Shown here piece after piece: positions 43,054-57,061 of a DNA stretch of 64,000 nt. How positions within the stretch are numbered: position 1 is the first letter of the stretch; every line of letters begins with the position of its first letter. The notes under the pieces were generated by a model that saw only the letters and a program-made list of their open reading frames with translations, searched no databases and was not told the DNA's origin. The position numbers and the translations under genes were made by a program. Origin of the DNA: Lunularia cruciata (lineage: Eukaryota; Streptophyta; Marchantiopsida; Lunulariales; Lunulariaceae); the NCBI GenBank assembly GCA_948567375.1, contig OX419760.1, positions 22,010,001 to 22,074,000 of the forward strand. The letters run 5' to 3'.

Positions 43054-45067
43054 TCTCCAGGGCAAATCCGAGCAACAAGGAGAACATTCAGATCTTGATT
43101 CTCGACTTCATTTCTCTTTTCTCAGAAGATCCCCTAACTGTAGTTTTTTCTCGCAGCATATGTAGGCACATGTTTTTAGTTGTATCCACTTTTAATTTTC
43201 CGGGCCTCAAGTCTTCAAGAAGGGGTTGTTGCTCTCCCTCCACTAACTATACTGTGTCTGTCGTTGGTGAATGCGCAGCTCATCATAACAATTGGTAATT
43301 AAGATGGAATTGAAGATTTGAACAACCCAATCCCTACTATGTTACCTTGCCAATCAGGTGATTTGTCCACCCCAATCGGTTTTTACTAGAAGGGATGCTC
43401 GAAAGCGAAGAAATCTAGCGGGAACACAAATAAGCTGGATAGTGCAAATTGGCCCACCTAGCAACGACTCTTTCTTTCTAGGATCATCATTGAAAGAGAG
43501 AGTTCACCGCAAGCATCACATCTTCACGTTAAAATTCAATTTCGAACATACAGTTTTTCAAATATTCACGAACGCAAGGCCATCAAATGGCGGTGGATGA
43601 TAAGTAAGATTATCTCAATTGCTATCATTGAGATCTGACCTCGAGGCTAGGTCTCTCACCGGAAAGGTCTTCATGCCTTCATCCATTCAACTAACAATGA
43701 CCACATTTACACCTGTTGAATTGCTTGTACTGTGGAAAGTGTCTCCAACTCTTCCTTTCTATGCTTTTCATTTGTTGGAGGGCGCCATTGATTGATGCAC
43801 GGCAATCCTACAGGAAAACAGGAATTCTGAACTGATCAATACGACCACTGCAGCACTGTATTGCATTATTCTGCTCTGGTATCTAGATCCTCCAGAGTTA
43901 AATATCTCCAAAATCGTGGATTTAAACCTCAGTCGAGAAAAGAATCCCTTGGCCAAGATTTCACGGAGTCATCCTTCCCTTCTCTTACGGCAAGGTAAGT
44001 GTTGCTCAAGTATACAGGCATACTGTTCGGAGTGTGCCTCTTACTTTCGGCTTCAGACTCAATTGAGTCTGCTGGGTACCTGTAATGGACACGAGTGTAG
44101 CAGCGGCTACTGTAATACTATCTTTTCAAAACTAATATAGCCTAGATGATACCACTAGTAGAATAGTTCGATATTCTTGGGTTTCATTCTTTGCGTCTAA
44201 TCCAAAACTTGCATCTCACTGTTTCAGGAACAGGATAATGAAAAGGGCGCGACGGGAAAGGGTTTTAGACACGTGATGTTGATGGTAGAGAATGCGTGCG
44301 AGCTACATGGTCAGTACTGCACTGGACTATAAACTTCTTGCCATCTGTTATAAAGTTCAATTTTTACCAATATATCGAACCAAGATACCAAACACTCGTT
44401 TGTTCACGAGTGTTTTGTATCTTGTGCTCGTTTTGCTCGAAGATTATTTGCTTGACCTTACCTACCGCCGAGACAATGGCTGCCAAAAGGTGCGAGGACA
44501 AGGAGTTCTTAAGAAGTCGGATGAAGAGGCCCATGGCTTCAAACCCCTCCTTCCAGCAGCCTCTTTCTTCTATCTCTTGAATGCATCATACCTTTGCAGT
44601 ACTTGAAACGGAGTTGGAGTACTCCAGTCTAGGTCAATAACCATGATGAGAATGGAAAGTATCCTGTGACCTTGTGCCGCAGTCATGATACACACACAAG
44701 TCATGGTTGTGAGTCTCCTCTCTTCATGGTAACAAGCTGGCAGTGGAGTCCTTTCCTGATGTCAAGGTTCTCTTAACCAGCACCTCTTCTGTACACCTCA
44801 CCTTTTCATGCTTATGCATGCTCACCATATGGATAGTTAGTTCAGAAAACGCGTCCTCACCGGATACAAATCTCATCCTTTGCATCCTAATATAGATTGA
44901 CGTTGTAAGTTTCTTGAAGCTTGATTGAAGCATGTGGTTCAAGGTTGTCAACCCCACACCGATTTGACTCCCATCTATCTATCTATCCACTTATATAATA
45001 GATTAAAAATTCCTGTAACTCCGTCCCTAACCACAAAATAGTGGTTCTTAGCGATACCGGATTCGAT

Positions 45068-45101
45068 CCGCTATGCCGGATTCCAAAATCCGGCATAGCG
45101 G
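45068..45101. repeat. Perfect 15-bp stem hairpin
   Basis: CCGCTATGCCGGATT, a four-base loop, then its exact complement AATCCGGCATAGCGG. GC-rich against an AT-rich background. It is followed by TCCTTAGTAG blocks that recur near 48540-48620. Confidence 0.85.
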
Positions 45102-45904
45102 CTGACTTGGTCCTTAGTAGTTGTCAGCGATGTTTTCTGGTCCTTAGTGGATGACGGCAGTCTGACTTTTTGCCAAAATGTTCTTTGAGAGAGGGAATAC
45201 ACGGGCATTGATATTGCATGCTAGATTCTTTTGCTTAAGCTTGAGCTCGATGCTTTTCTTTCATGGTGTGTGGACGACACTCCCTAAACTAGAAGCAATC
45301 GTGTTTCTGAGTGAGAGAATTTGAAGGAAGAACAAAGAAGGGTGCAGGAAAGCTGGAAGGAAGAAGAGGAGACAAGCAAAGGAGAGGGAGGAGGTGGTGG
45401 AGAATATCTACACCAACGGAAGGTTGGTGACTGGAATTTTGCTTCTAGGGACTTATGTGTTGGGGAGAAAAGCAAAGTGTTGGGATGCTCTTGTAGGTAG
45501 TTCTGGTTTATTTATAAACAAAGTTTTTTAGTGGGAGATGTCTGCAAGATATTGAAGGGTTTAGATGTAATCTTCAATCAGTGCTATCAAACTTTCTAGG
45601 TTGAGGGGTATGGGGCTACATTTGTAATGATTGAGGGGCAATTTCCATCTTACTTGATTACTTAGTGATGGAAATCAAGTGATTGTTATATTGTGATTGG
45701 AGAACCGATGGATGGTTACTTTAGCGTGATTGATTTTCTTGTCCATTGGTACATATTCTTGGCCTAAATGCTTTCTTTATGGAAAAACTTGGAGAAATAT
45801 TCACATTGCGGAGGAGATTGATGCTCTTGACATAACTTTGACTAATCGCAAGTGGAACTTTTGTGTTATATTCCTTCATCAATTGGTGTACCAAAATTAG
45901 GGTT

Positions 45905-46680
45905 TTGCCAAACCAAATACGTGAAGATGCAGAAATATCATCAAACAAGTTCTGCACATCCTCAAACTCAATGATGCAATCCAAAGGTCTCAAGGACATC
46001 TTTCAAAAGCCAGAGATGCGTTTCAAGATGCCAAAGAAGCATCTCTGGCTGAGAAACACCATTTTGATGATCTCCATATTAGGCACATCAATGGTCATTG
46101 GAGACGGTATTCTCAATCCTTGCACTCCTATTGTTGATACCTACTAATCATCAATCTTGGGCTATGGAAGTACTATGCATATGTCGGATATGGTTCTTGA
46201 TGATCAAGCTTCTTTGTCTTTCCATGACTGTTTTGGTTACAAATTGATATCAACACAATTTTAGAGAGTAACACAAAATAATCAACTTCATACTCTACTT
46301 ATCTAACTTATGGCTGCTTGAGCAATGCTTTCGGAATCAAAGTATACAAACCCATACTTTTGCAAGGGTAACAAAGCTATCTTGCTTGAAAGGATAGTCT
46401 TGCCTCCAATCAAAAGTGATCGTATGTACTTGAAGATTGATATATTCGTAAGGCCATTCACCATCAAGGCCGTGAAAGAATTACTAGAGCAAACAAGAAC
46501 AATGAAGGATATGTAAATGGGTCATATGAAGGCTCCTTGTTACATGAATGTAAGTGTTGAAAATTGGTTACAAATAAAAAACTAGCCGAAGAAGTCATGC
46601 TCATCTATTCTTTGCCTTATGATCGCCTTGTTTGCAGGTACTTATAGTTCAAGATTATTCTACAAAAATACATTTTGTAA
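45905..46680 (+). pseudogene. HAK/KUP potassium transporter pseudogene fragment
   Basis: 45905-46147 reads LPNQIREDAEISSNKF, later LGTSMVIGDGILNP, then stops at 46145. LPNQ-x2-ED and LGT-x-MVIGDG-x-L-x-P are the conserved loop and membrane-segment signature of plant KUP/HAK/KT potassium/proton symporters of the plasma membrane. The SAVSG segment that should follow is lost. A second piece at 46638-46676 (VLIVQDYSTKIHF, after an acceptor-like TTTGCAG and before a donor-like GTAAGA) resembles the later L-x-x-Q-x-Y-G-T-x-K-x-G-F region. The rest of the ~750-residue protein is absent. It is a partial, dead copy; parts of the assignment beyond the first block are inference. Confidence 0.6.
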
Positions 46681-46689
46681 GATCCAAAA

Positions 46690-47807
46690 GATCTACAGAT
46701 TTTATTAGCCAACTCGGCCAGTTTAACAACCAGTCTACAAGAGGTTTGTTAACAGAGTCCACAAAACTTTTGAAGATATTACCAGAAGCTCAATTAGAAA
46801 TGACATGTACTTGCTCTTATGCATGCACCTCAGACCAGTAAATTCTCTCCTAGCAAGAGAGTTGAAGCACTCTCCGAAGCTTAGTCTGGTTATACAATCA
46901 TGACAATTGTTTGCCTTCGTAGTGAATAAGGAATGGACTACAATATAGAAAGTGTTGTATTTCTGATTGAGATCCGTGTTTGTGATTAGGTTGCCGCCAT
47001 ACGTCAAAGTCTCAATGCCCGATTATCTTTTTTGTTAACAAGTTGCAACTGTACACTTTAGCTCTAGAACCTTGGACTAAACATGTTTTAGAGCTCGACA
47101 CCTCTACAATTCCTCTTGACTTGCAAATCTACAAAACATGAGATATGTTAGAAAGCACCCCAATTTGGGTGGAAATCGCCATGGTTTTGTATACCTCTAA
47201 CTTAAGCTCGCAGTCCCTGGTTGCTTACGTAGTTACTTAGAGGTCCCTTGAACCACTCCCTAGTGTTAAGACTAGTAGGACACGTGTCCTCTAGACACAC
47301 CACTTGATGACGCCTAAGTCATGTAAGTGTGGCCAAGGTTGGTAGCCCGGTGTGTTGGAACAATCGTACCGTTGCCTATGAATGTTCACTCTGGCAAACG
47401 AGCTTACTGCGCAGATTAGAGAAAATGATTGGAAAAGGATTAAAAAGAAAACGTGTTATTATCTTTTATTTAAATCGACCTTCCTCGCAGGACTTGCGCA
47501 GTTTATGTGCAATCTATCGAAGAAATCTCTTGTCTTCATATTCAGAATTCAGGTCGTGTCTCAAATCCTGGGTGATTGATAATTCCCATCGCATATTCAT
47601 GTGCCAATTGTTACACTAGTGATCCCATCTGCCATCGTTCGCAAAGCTCTCGTTCCTTGTTCCCCTAGACTTTCGCCAGAGTTATTGGAGAGTACGCTAA
47701 ATTTTCCACATCTCCTAGCGTCCAAAACTTGGAGCTGAAACGAGGATGCATGAGAAGTGATGCTGCACATGCCTTACTTGGGAACAAATTATTTATAAAA
47801 ATGCATC
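46690..47807. other. No recognised gene
   Basis: Open frames at 46735-47007 (minus) and 47329-47619 (plus) show no known domain. I see no repeat boundary other than the start of the inverted repeat at 47808. Confidence 0.4.
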
Positions 47808-48483
47808 AATATAGTTGAATATCTTTTAATTTTTCCCTTACTAAACCCGGACTGAAGTTTACCTTCTCTAGATATTGAAGATACTCTGGTGGATTTGTAG
47901 TGATTTTTGAGACATGGTATGGTTAGACTACACTCGTCACCTGAAGCTTCAACAAGCATGAGAGACAAAGATAGTAGAACCTAAACGTTGTATAAAGATG
48001 TTCTCTATTTGAGAATTAAATTAACTAGTTTTGTTGCCAAAACAACTATGAGCTATTCTGGCAAAAGAGCATTAAGCAACCAATAGCAATCGGAGTGTAA
48101 TTTAGAGTGTTTGCCTCAACAGGGTAAATCGTTGGTCGGCAAAACAGGACCATGATTGTGGTCACCCATAAAACTGCCACCCAACCCACAAAGATACTAC
48201 TGTGACAATGGAACACTCTTCTGCTTTCTGCCGGAACAGCTCCTAGTTGTTTTGGCAACAAAACTAGTTGACTCAATTATCAAATACAGAACAACTCTAT
48301 ACAACGTTTAGGTTCTACCAACTTCGTTTCTCATGCTTGTTGAAGCTCAGGTGACGAGTGCAATCTAACCATACCATGTCTCAAAAATCACTAGAAATCC
48401 ACTAGACTATCTTCAACATCCAAAGAAGACAAACTTTCAGTCCGGATTCAGTAAGGAAAGAATTAAAAGATATTCAACTATAT
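47808..48483. repeat. Large inverted repeat enclosing a permease fragment
   Basis: Left arm 47808-48061 and right arm 48231-48483 are inverted copies, roughly 85% alike by eye, sharing TTTTTGAGACATGGTATGGT, GCTTCAACAAGCATGAGA and AACTAGTTTTGTTGCCAAAA. The loop is about 170 bp. The transcript of either strand would fold into a stem of about 250 bp. It could be a foldback transposon, a Pack-type element, or an inverted duplication of host sequence. No target duplication could be scored with confidence. Confidence 0.85.
48062..48240 (-). pseudogene. Amino-acid/GABA permease exon fragment
   Basis: In the loop of the inverted repeat, the minus strand reads SSIFVGWVAVLWVTTIMVLF, then PTIYPVEANTLNYTPIAIG. 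The blocks GW-x-AVLWV, VLF-x-x-P-x-x-YPV and TLNYTP-x-A-x-G are typical of the late membrane segments of plant APC-family amino-acid permeases of the BAT1/GABA-permease type. Only about 60 residues are present; the open frame (48276-48046) extends slightly into both arms. It is a captured or leftover exon, not a gene. Confidence 0.7.
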
Positions 48484-49208
48484 AAATTCTATTTTACATT
48501 GTGTGCGGTGTACACGAGTCCTACTAGTCTATGTATATAATAAATTTGGTTTCTGGCTTTGTCCTTAGCAGCTGTTCATCCTTAGTGGTGTAAAAAATCC
48601 AATATATTTATTGTCTAAAATGTTTCAAGAGACTTAGAATTTTGAAAGGCGGGGGTCTTCCTTTACCCTCTTATAACTCTTATAACTTTGCAGCTAAGTG
48701 CCATAAACTTGCAAGCTAAATGAAAACCAACTCTTAGGGTTGGGGTTCGAAATTTTCCGTTTTCGTCTCATGGTGTCCGGAGGTCAAACAATACACTAGT
48801 TTTGTACTTGTACGGCTTGATGGGGTCTTCCCATCCTTCTTGTTTGCACTCACGGTAGCGTTTTTCGTTTTCCATAATACAATACATGTGAGACTGTGCC
48901 GATTCGATGACCAAATGAGGGCTAAGCTGTCCACTCGTGGGGTCGTGTTGTGGGCCCTGCCAAAGGGCATACGTAATAGCAGCGTTCCTCCTTCTTGCAT
49001 TGTGTTTTGAGCACCTTGTCCTCCAGTATGCCATGTTTGAGGAATCTTATCTGATTTTCATTGACAACGACCATACGGTACCTTAATTCAGTCAGTCATG
49101 TTCATGTACCGCATTACGCTCAAACTGTCACCATTACATTGATGTACACTATGTTAGGAGTGGATAGAGAGATCGATCGTTATCGTTTCCTCTCCCTCTT
49201 AAGTTAAG

Positions 49209-49238
49209 TTAAGTCGTTTGTTAGCACAAACGACTTAA
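49209..49238. repeat. Perfect 12-bp stem hairpin
   Basis: TTAAGTCGTTTG, six-base loop, CAAACGACTTAA. No run of T follows that would suggest a pol III terminator. Confidence 0.8.
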
Positions 49239-50727
49239 CAATCCCAAACACTTGGCACATGGGCTATACCTCCAGATGACTCAGCCATACCCAAGCGTAT
49301 GATATGGCGCTCGTCAGTCGGACGTGTCCTTCTCGTTATTTCCTAAGGATATAGGTTGGAGCCTCCAAGGTCGATTCACTGTGCATTTTCCCACTGAAAT
49401 TGCAGGAGACCGACCAAAATCTCACCGACTGCAATTTCATGAGATGCGAATCAGGATCTCTTCCATGGGAAACAAACACATGATATGTCCTATGTGGACG
49501 GCAGAACCAGTGCCATCTAGGATGGAAGCGCCAGGTCAAGCATCTCAGGGCATGGTTGAATCTGTTTGGATAACTTGGGAGACCGTTCCACCCAAATGCG
49601 AAGTTGTGGACATGACTAGGTCTTTCTCTGCCCATGAACATAAGGAGCTTTAGATCCTCCTCCACCATCAGAACGGGTCACGAGCTCGAAACACGAGTTG
49701 CTGCGGAGAAGTTCAGGAGTTCGCTGCAAACGATGACTGAAACCCAAAATGACAGCTGTCTTCATGAGATGTAGATTAGCGCTTAGACTGCTCCTCGATT
49801 TGTATTCAGCTATCAGCTTATTAGGAATGGTTTTCCGTTTCACCCAATTCTTCAAAAGACTCAATATGACAACCTTTCTACAGTAGTTGAATATATTCTT
49901 ATCAACATTATTGTCCTGTAACAACCATAAAAGAGAAGAAGAAGACTACTGTCTTACACGAAATTGAAGACTTTTCTCATCCATGTGAGTGCAGCAATGA
50001 AAAGGTTTGCTTCTGCACAAGCACTGGGAAGACGAAAGTGCAGGATGCGATTATAGGGATAAATTTACTCAATTCAATCAATATTTAAGTATGACAAAGT
50101 GCCTCTAGGATTCTTTTACTTGTAGTGAAAACTTGTTGCAGGTAAAAGATTTTCATCAAGGAGAAGTGTTTCTTGGTGTAGAGGGAGCAGAGCAGAGCAT
50201 ACATGATTATTAGAATCGGTACACCATGTGTGTCCTCATTCAGTGATATTTGATCACGTCTCTTTTGTGAGAAACTTGATTAGGAGTGGGAAAGCAATTA
50301 GGAGTCGATTGGAATGTCCATATCTTGTCTTCAAACTTAGAAAAAGATCCGGAGGTTCGTGGTATAGTTTGGTAGCATAGAAGAACTTTTGATGCTCAAC
50401 ATCATTTCACTTTTCAGAGCGAATTGCGTGCTCACACGCTGATTCCCGGATAATAGAGGTTAGGAAGGTACGAAATAGTACTCTCAAGTACATAAGCTTT
50501 GGGGAAACTATCCTAGCAACGGGCAGGAGGGGATGTAAGTTCAAGCCTTTAAAACTGGAACCTACTTTGAGCAGTAAAATGCATATTCTTTTCCTCAAGT
50601 TGAACACAATGCACCCGATTAAAGCAAACAACATCCATGATAATATCATATCTGTTTCTCTAATCTAGTTTGTCACAAGCAGTCAAGGCAGGTCCGAATT
50701 GGCGATCCCTACTTCTGTTTTGTATAC

Positions 50728-50802
50728 TCATAAATCCTTTATTTCCTTCAGAACCAGTCAAAAGTTTCACTCATCACTGGTTCAGAAGGAATAAATGATT
50801 TG
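50728..50802. repeat. Imperfect hairpin, about 30-bp arms
   Basis: Arms share TTTATTCCTTC and GAACCAGT with their inverse (ACTGGTTC, GAAGGAATAAATGATTT), loop about 17 bases. A miRNA-like or MITE-like foldback; size alone does not decide. Confidence 0.7.
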
Positions 50803-51205
50803 TGAAGTAACTCTAGAGTCAAAGTGACTATAGTACTGTAGTAGATTAATGTAAGCTAATGCATGAGATTGTATGTTAGGAGTTACTTCAGGCCTATCTA
50901 CGATCCTCCAAATGGTGGAAATTTCACCAAGTTCTCACCGTGCGCGAAGTAACTTAGGCCACTATTATGGAGTCTCTGTTGCCCTGCAAGAAGACCCTGC
51001 GGTCCAGAGCATACAGATATGACGAGAATAACTTGTCATCAAGCTCAAATCAGAGGACACATCTACAGTGTCTTCTCCAGAGTTCTACCTGAATGCCTCC
51101 ATGCACTGTAGTGAAGTCCGAGTGCACTTTAGGGTCTTCCCATCGTTCTTGTTACCCTCCGTGGTCGCCCTTTTGGCCCTTTAGTCCTCTATTTCATGCA
51201 AACAC

Positions 51206-52514
51206 TAAGGGGTTTCAGAAATAGGTTTGACTGATGTCTAGGGGATAAATAACAAACTTCGTAACTATTTTTAGTGAACTCTGTAAGGAGATTGAGGTGC
51301 TAATAAATGAACGCTTCATAAATTATTATACGGTATATCACATGCAATTTGCATTCATTTATAAAAATCAGATGCTATACTACATATGTTTAGGAGTTCC
51401 GTAGTGAAATAAATGACTGTCAAAAGAGATGATGTGACTTCTTGAGAGAGTTGCCACGTTTTTCTGATGGGTGATTCTTAGAGTGGCATTTATGAAATTT
51501 TTTTGGCGGATCCAAAATGCCGCTCTCAACTATTCAAATTCAAATTCACCATCTGCAAATGTGAATGTTGTGCAAATGCTCTTGTCAATAAACTAAACCG
51601 GTGGGTTTTGTAGTTTTGCATTGGTGTGTTGGTTCATATCCATATATATTAGTGTGGTGAGGGAGATAGCGAAGAGTTATGGAAAATGATTTGCATCATC
51701 TTACGGCAACCAAGAAATTAATTGGAGATCAAGGAATTTTACTCCAAAAGTGCAACAAAAATTTAGCAAAAACCTGATTAGAATGTAGGCTCACATTTGG
51801 ATGCAAAATCACCTTGCACTATCAAGCAACTACTCGTGGCAATGAACGTCAACCAACGTCAACCAGCATCAACCAGCGTCAACCAGCATGTACGGGCGTC
51901 AACCAGATTTGAGCTTTGAGCGCCATCGAGTGGCTACGGGTGGCGACGGGCAGCGACGAGCAACAACGAGCAGCGATGAGCAACAACAAGCAGCGATGAG
52001 CCACAATGAGCAGCGACGAGCAACAACAAGAAAAATCACATTTAATCCTAAATTAACATATTTAATCTCATGTAAATTGTGTTCCCGCTCATCTAGTGCA
52101 TAAATTTGTCAACTTTTGATTACCATGGGTATTCTCGAACATCATGGATGCTCCCTTTGGTGGCCTCGGTCGTCTAGTGCATAAATTTGTCAACTTTTGA
52201 TTACCATGTGTGTTCTTGAACATAATGGATGCTCCCTTTGGTGGCCGCCACTTTCACTCTAACCCTAAACGATAAACTATATTAACCCTAATACGTAATC
52301 AATGCACTACAGAGTGATAACGGAAAATTCCTTATTCCTTATTTTCTACGAACCACCTCATATGGAGTGTGCTAATAATAAGGAACTTGACCCGAACTCC
52401 ATAACAATACCTTTTCTACCTCCCGGTCACACACCGTACCCATTTAGTCAGAGCTTCGTAACTATCTATATGAAAAGTTATGAAACTTCATATAACTATT
52501 TCTGAAACCCCCTA
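51206..52514. mobile_element. Non-autonomous DNA element, copy 2, uninterrupted
   Basis: About 1.31 kb bounded by inverted ends: TAAGGGGTTTCAGAAATAG at 51206 and its near-complement CTATTTCTGAAACCCCCTA ending at 52514. Flanks can be read as TA or as a CTA triplet on both sides. No transposase is encoded. Interior 51830-52030 is a run of CAACCAGC and GAGCAGCGA-type short repeats. The ends and flanking 350-400 bp match copy 1. Confidence 0.75.
51838..52030. repeat. Short tandem repeats inside DNA element copy 2
   Basis: Irregular arrays of GTCAACCAGC (51845-51905) and AGCGAYGAGCAACAAC (51945-52030). The open frame at 51888-52103 (RRATTSSDEQQ) is a translation of the array. Confidence 0.75.
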
Positions 52515-54660
52515 CTGACAATCTACATGATTTAGTCAGCTGCGACGATTCTGTATGGAAGGAATGATACGGTGCCTTCCATTTGGAATTAAGTGGCATA
52601 AAAGGATTTTGTGCCTTCTTTGCATTCGGTGAGCAACTGGGGAAGTATCCACCATTCGTAGTACTGTAGTGTAGATCCACCTAGTAATCTTTCCCCGCCA
52701 CGATTCCGTCCTGAAAAAGCTCGCAAGATGAAGACAATGAAGAGATGGATGTAAAGGGAAAGGACTGGAAACACTTGACAGAAACCCTGGTAGACATTTT
52801 AAGAATGTGTATTTGGAGATTTGATAACACATAGAATCACATATGCAAGTTAGGATGAACAAGTACGCAAGGCTGACCCTACCGGTTGCTCTAACATAAG
52901 TTGTCGAATGGCTGGAAAAAATTTTCCAAAATTTATTGTCGTCTATCCGCCTCAGAGCATGGACAAGCAACTGTGGCAAATTATTGACGAAACCATCATG
53001 AACTGGGCAGGTGTTTGTACAGATGCAGTTCAAAGCTTACCATCTTCATCTCCCATCAACCTTACCACTACTGTACTTTGCGACCACTGTTGTTGCTACT
53101 GTGTCCCGTGCGGATGAGGAAAAACACGCGGGAAAGGAAAAGTATCCGGGGAAACATATCGCTTCAGATTCAAAACAGAAAAGTTACATCTCAAGAAGGG
53201 TTCCTCAAGACAAATGCGGGATTGTAGTTGATCTTCTAGCCAACCACTCGAGAGTCATCACTGAGGACCGTAGGAGCTTCCAGTAGAGGTAACCTTTGTC
53301 TTCTACAAAACCCTGCCACACCTGAGTTCGAGGGACCTGGAGCGCAACTGTACTTTGTAGAGAGAGTTTCCACAACATTGTGGAATAGTTATCTACTCTT
53401 CAGTAACATATATACGGACATATGGCCAGAACTCCTGAATGAGCTCTCGAAACCTTCAACCATATGTTCTGGCTACTTCATGCAATTACAGTCCATGAGA
53501 TGTTACGATTGATGGAGAGTGAACACCATAATCCTCTGATTTATGAGCATTTTTACTGTTCAATGGTGACTGATTTGGCCGAAGATTTACCAAATGATAC
53601 TGGAGTTGTGTTCCACTTCAGGTGGTTTCTGCTAAACAACTGATGACAATGCAGATTTACTTCCGATGGTTGTGTGACAATAGCATCCGGATAATGAAGG
53701 TAACAATATCTACAACATCGTCAGCTTCACCAACAACCAAGCAAATACATTGACGCGGTCCTGTCCCCGCCAGTGTCTAATACAACCAAATAAGCAAGAA
53801 CGACTCTGGCAATGAACTATGGTGTTCATACTCATGAAACTTCTTCAATGTATCTCTACATTACTCCACTTTTAATCTGGCAGAACTTCCATTTCTCCTC
53901 ACGGAAGAAACCCTTTGCTTTACAAGTCCCAGTAAATTATTTGTCGTCAAGTGCAAGTGGGCGCATAGACAGTGCCCACAAATATGGTTCCCGACCAAGT
54001 AAAAACTGAGGCTGGATTGCAATTTATGACACGATTTCCATGAAACAACTAGAAGGGACATCTTGCTGAGCATGAGAATCGGCAACAGCAAAATAACCCA
54101 ACTTAAGGAGCAGATATAGACAGAAAAGTTTAATTCTTCTAATCACTCCACCATCAAATGCTTATTCTAGTGCTCTCATCCTGGGCGGTATCAGTTGCAG
54201 GCAGAAAGTGGTTAATACTCGCGCAATCAAAACAAAATAAATATTCTAAAGCATCCACTTGAGTTTTCGAGCAGTATAACCAACAAACATCATGTTGACT
54301 CACAGGTAGACCTTCTGAACATGTAATATACAAAAAGATCAACAATGATCTAGTTCACACAAGCGTAATTGATGAGTCACCAATTATAACGCGAAAAGAT
54401 GAGTTTCCTATTTTCATCCGTCGAGAAGCTTCTCGAACCAGTAATAACTGCGTAAAAGGTAAAAATTCAACAGCTTTCACCAAGAGCATATCCGCTCTAT
54501 ATGGCAGTCACATGGAACACACGTGCCTCATTACTAAGAAACCCTACCCATCGAAATAATCAACAGTAAACCCAGGTGCAGCTAGTAATCGAAGTAGCTC
54601 GTAGTCCCAGCACGTTTTGCCACTTGAAAGTCTTGAAGTCAGAGTAAAAGCTGTTCCATC
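52515..54660. other. No recognised gene
   Basis: About 2.1 kb upstream on the map of, and downstream in sense from, the HINT gene. Open frames at 52536-53033 (minus) and 52908-53286 (plus) overlap each other and carry no known domain. The last part may include the 3' UTR of the HINT gene. Confidence 0.4.
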
Positions 54661-54661
54661 T

Positions 54662-54667
54662 ATTTAT
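54662..54667 (-). promoter_or_regulatory. Candidate polyadenylation signal of the HINT gene
   Basis: AATAAA on the minus strand, 27 bases after the stop codon. Plant 3' ends are loosely defined, so this is a candidate only. Confidence 0.4.
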
Positions 54668-54693
54668 TGTTGGAAGCAGCATAGGAACTCTAA

Positions 54694-57061
<2,368 letters not shown>

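Larger units (their letters stand above)
41460..45850. other. Gene-poor stretch with small repeats, no recognised gene
   Basis: About 4.4 kb. It holds the motif copy at 41830-41880, a tandem repeat at 41956-42300, a two-unit repeat at 42885-43053, and a hairpin at 45068-45101. Open frames at 41610-41951 (minus), 43358-43600 and 44292-44606 (plus) have no recognised domain and no convincing splice-linked partners, so I do not call genes. A small unrecognised gene could be hidden here. Confidence 0.45.
48484..51205. other. No recognised gene; small hairpins and motif copies
   Basis: About 2.7 kb with the dispersed motif at 48808-48860 and 51130-51180, and hairpins at 49209-49238 and 50728-50802. 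The 49324-49668 segment is open on both strands for about 110 codons, but neither product shows a domain I know. Open frames at 49616-49924 and 50407-50649 (minus) are likewise unrecognised. Confidence 0.45.

Noticed and set aside
44292-44606. Overlapping plus-strand frames near 44.3-44.6 kb as a small gene
   Set aside because: No motif, no conserved start context, and the two frames compete; not enough to call.
45050-45110. Possible tRNA because of a GGATTCGATCC-like string
   Set aside because: No cloverleaf can be formed; the segment is explained by the perfect 15-bp hairpin.
49324-49668. A gene open on both strands for about 110 codons
   Set aside because: Neither product has a recognised domain, and I could not link splice-compatible exons on either side.
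51888-52103. 71-codon frame rich in S, D, E and Q
   Set aside because: A translation of a short tandem repeat array inside the DNA element copy.
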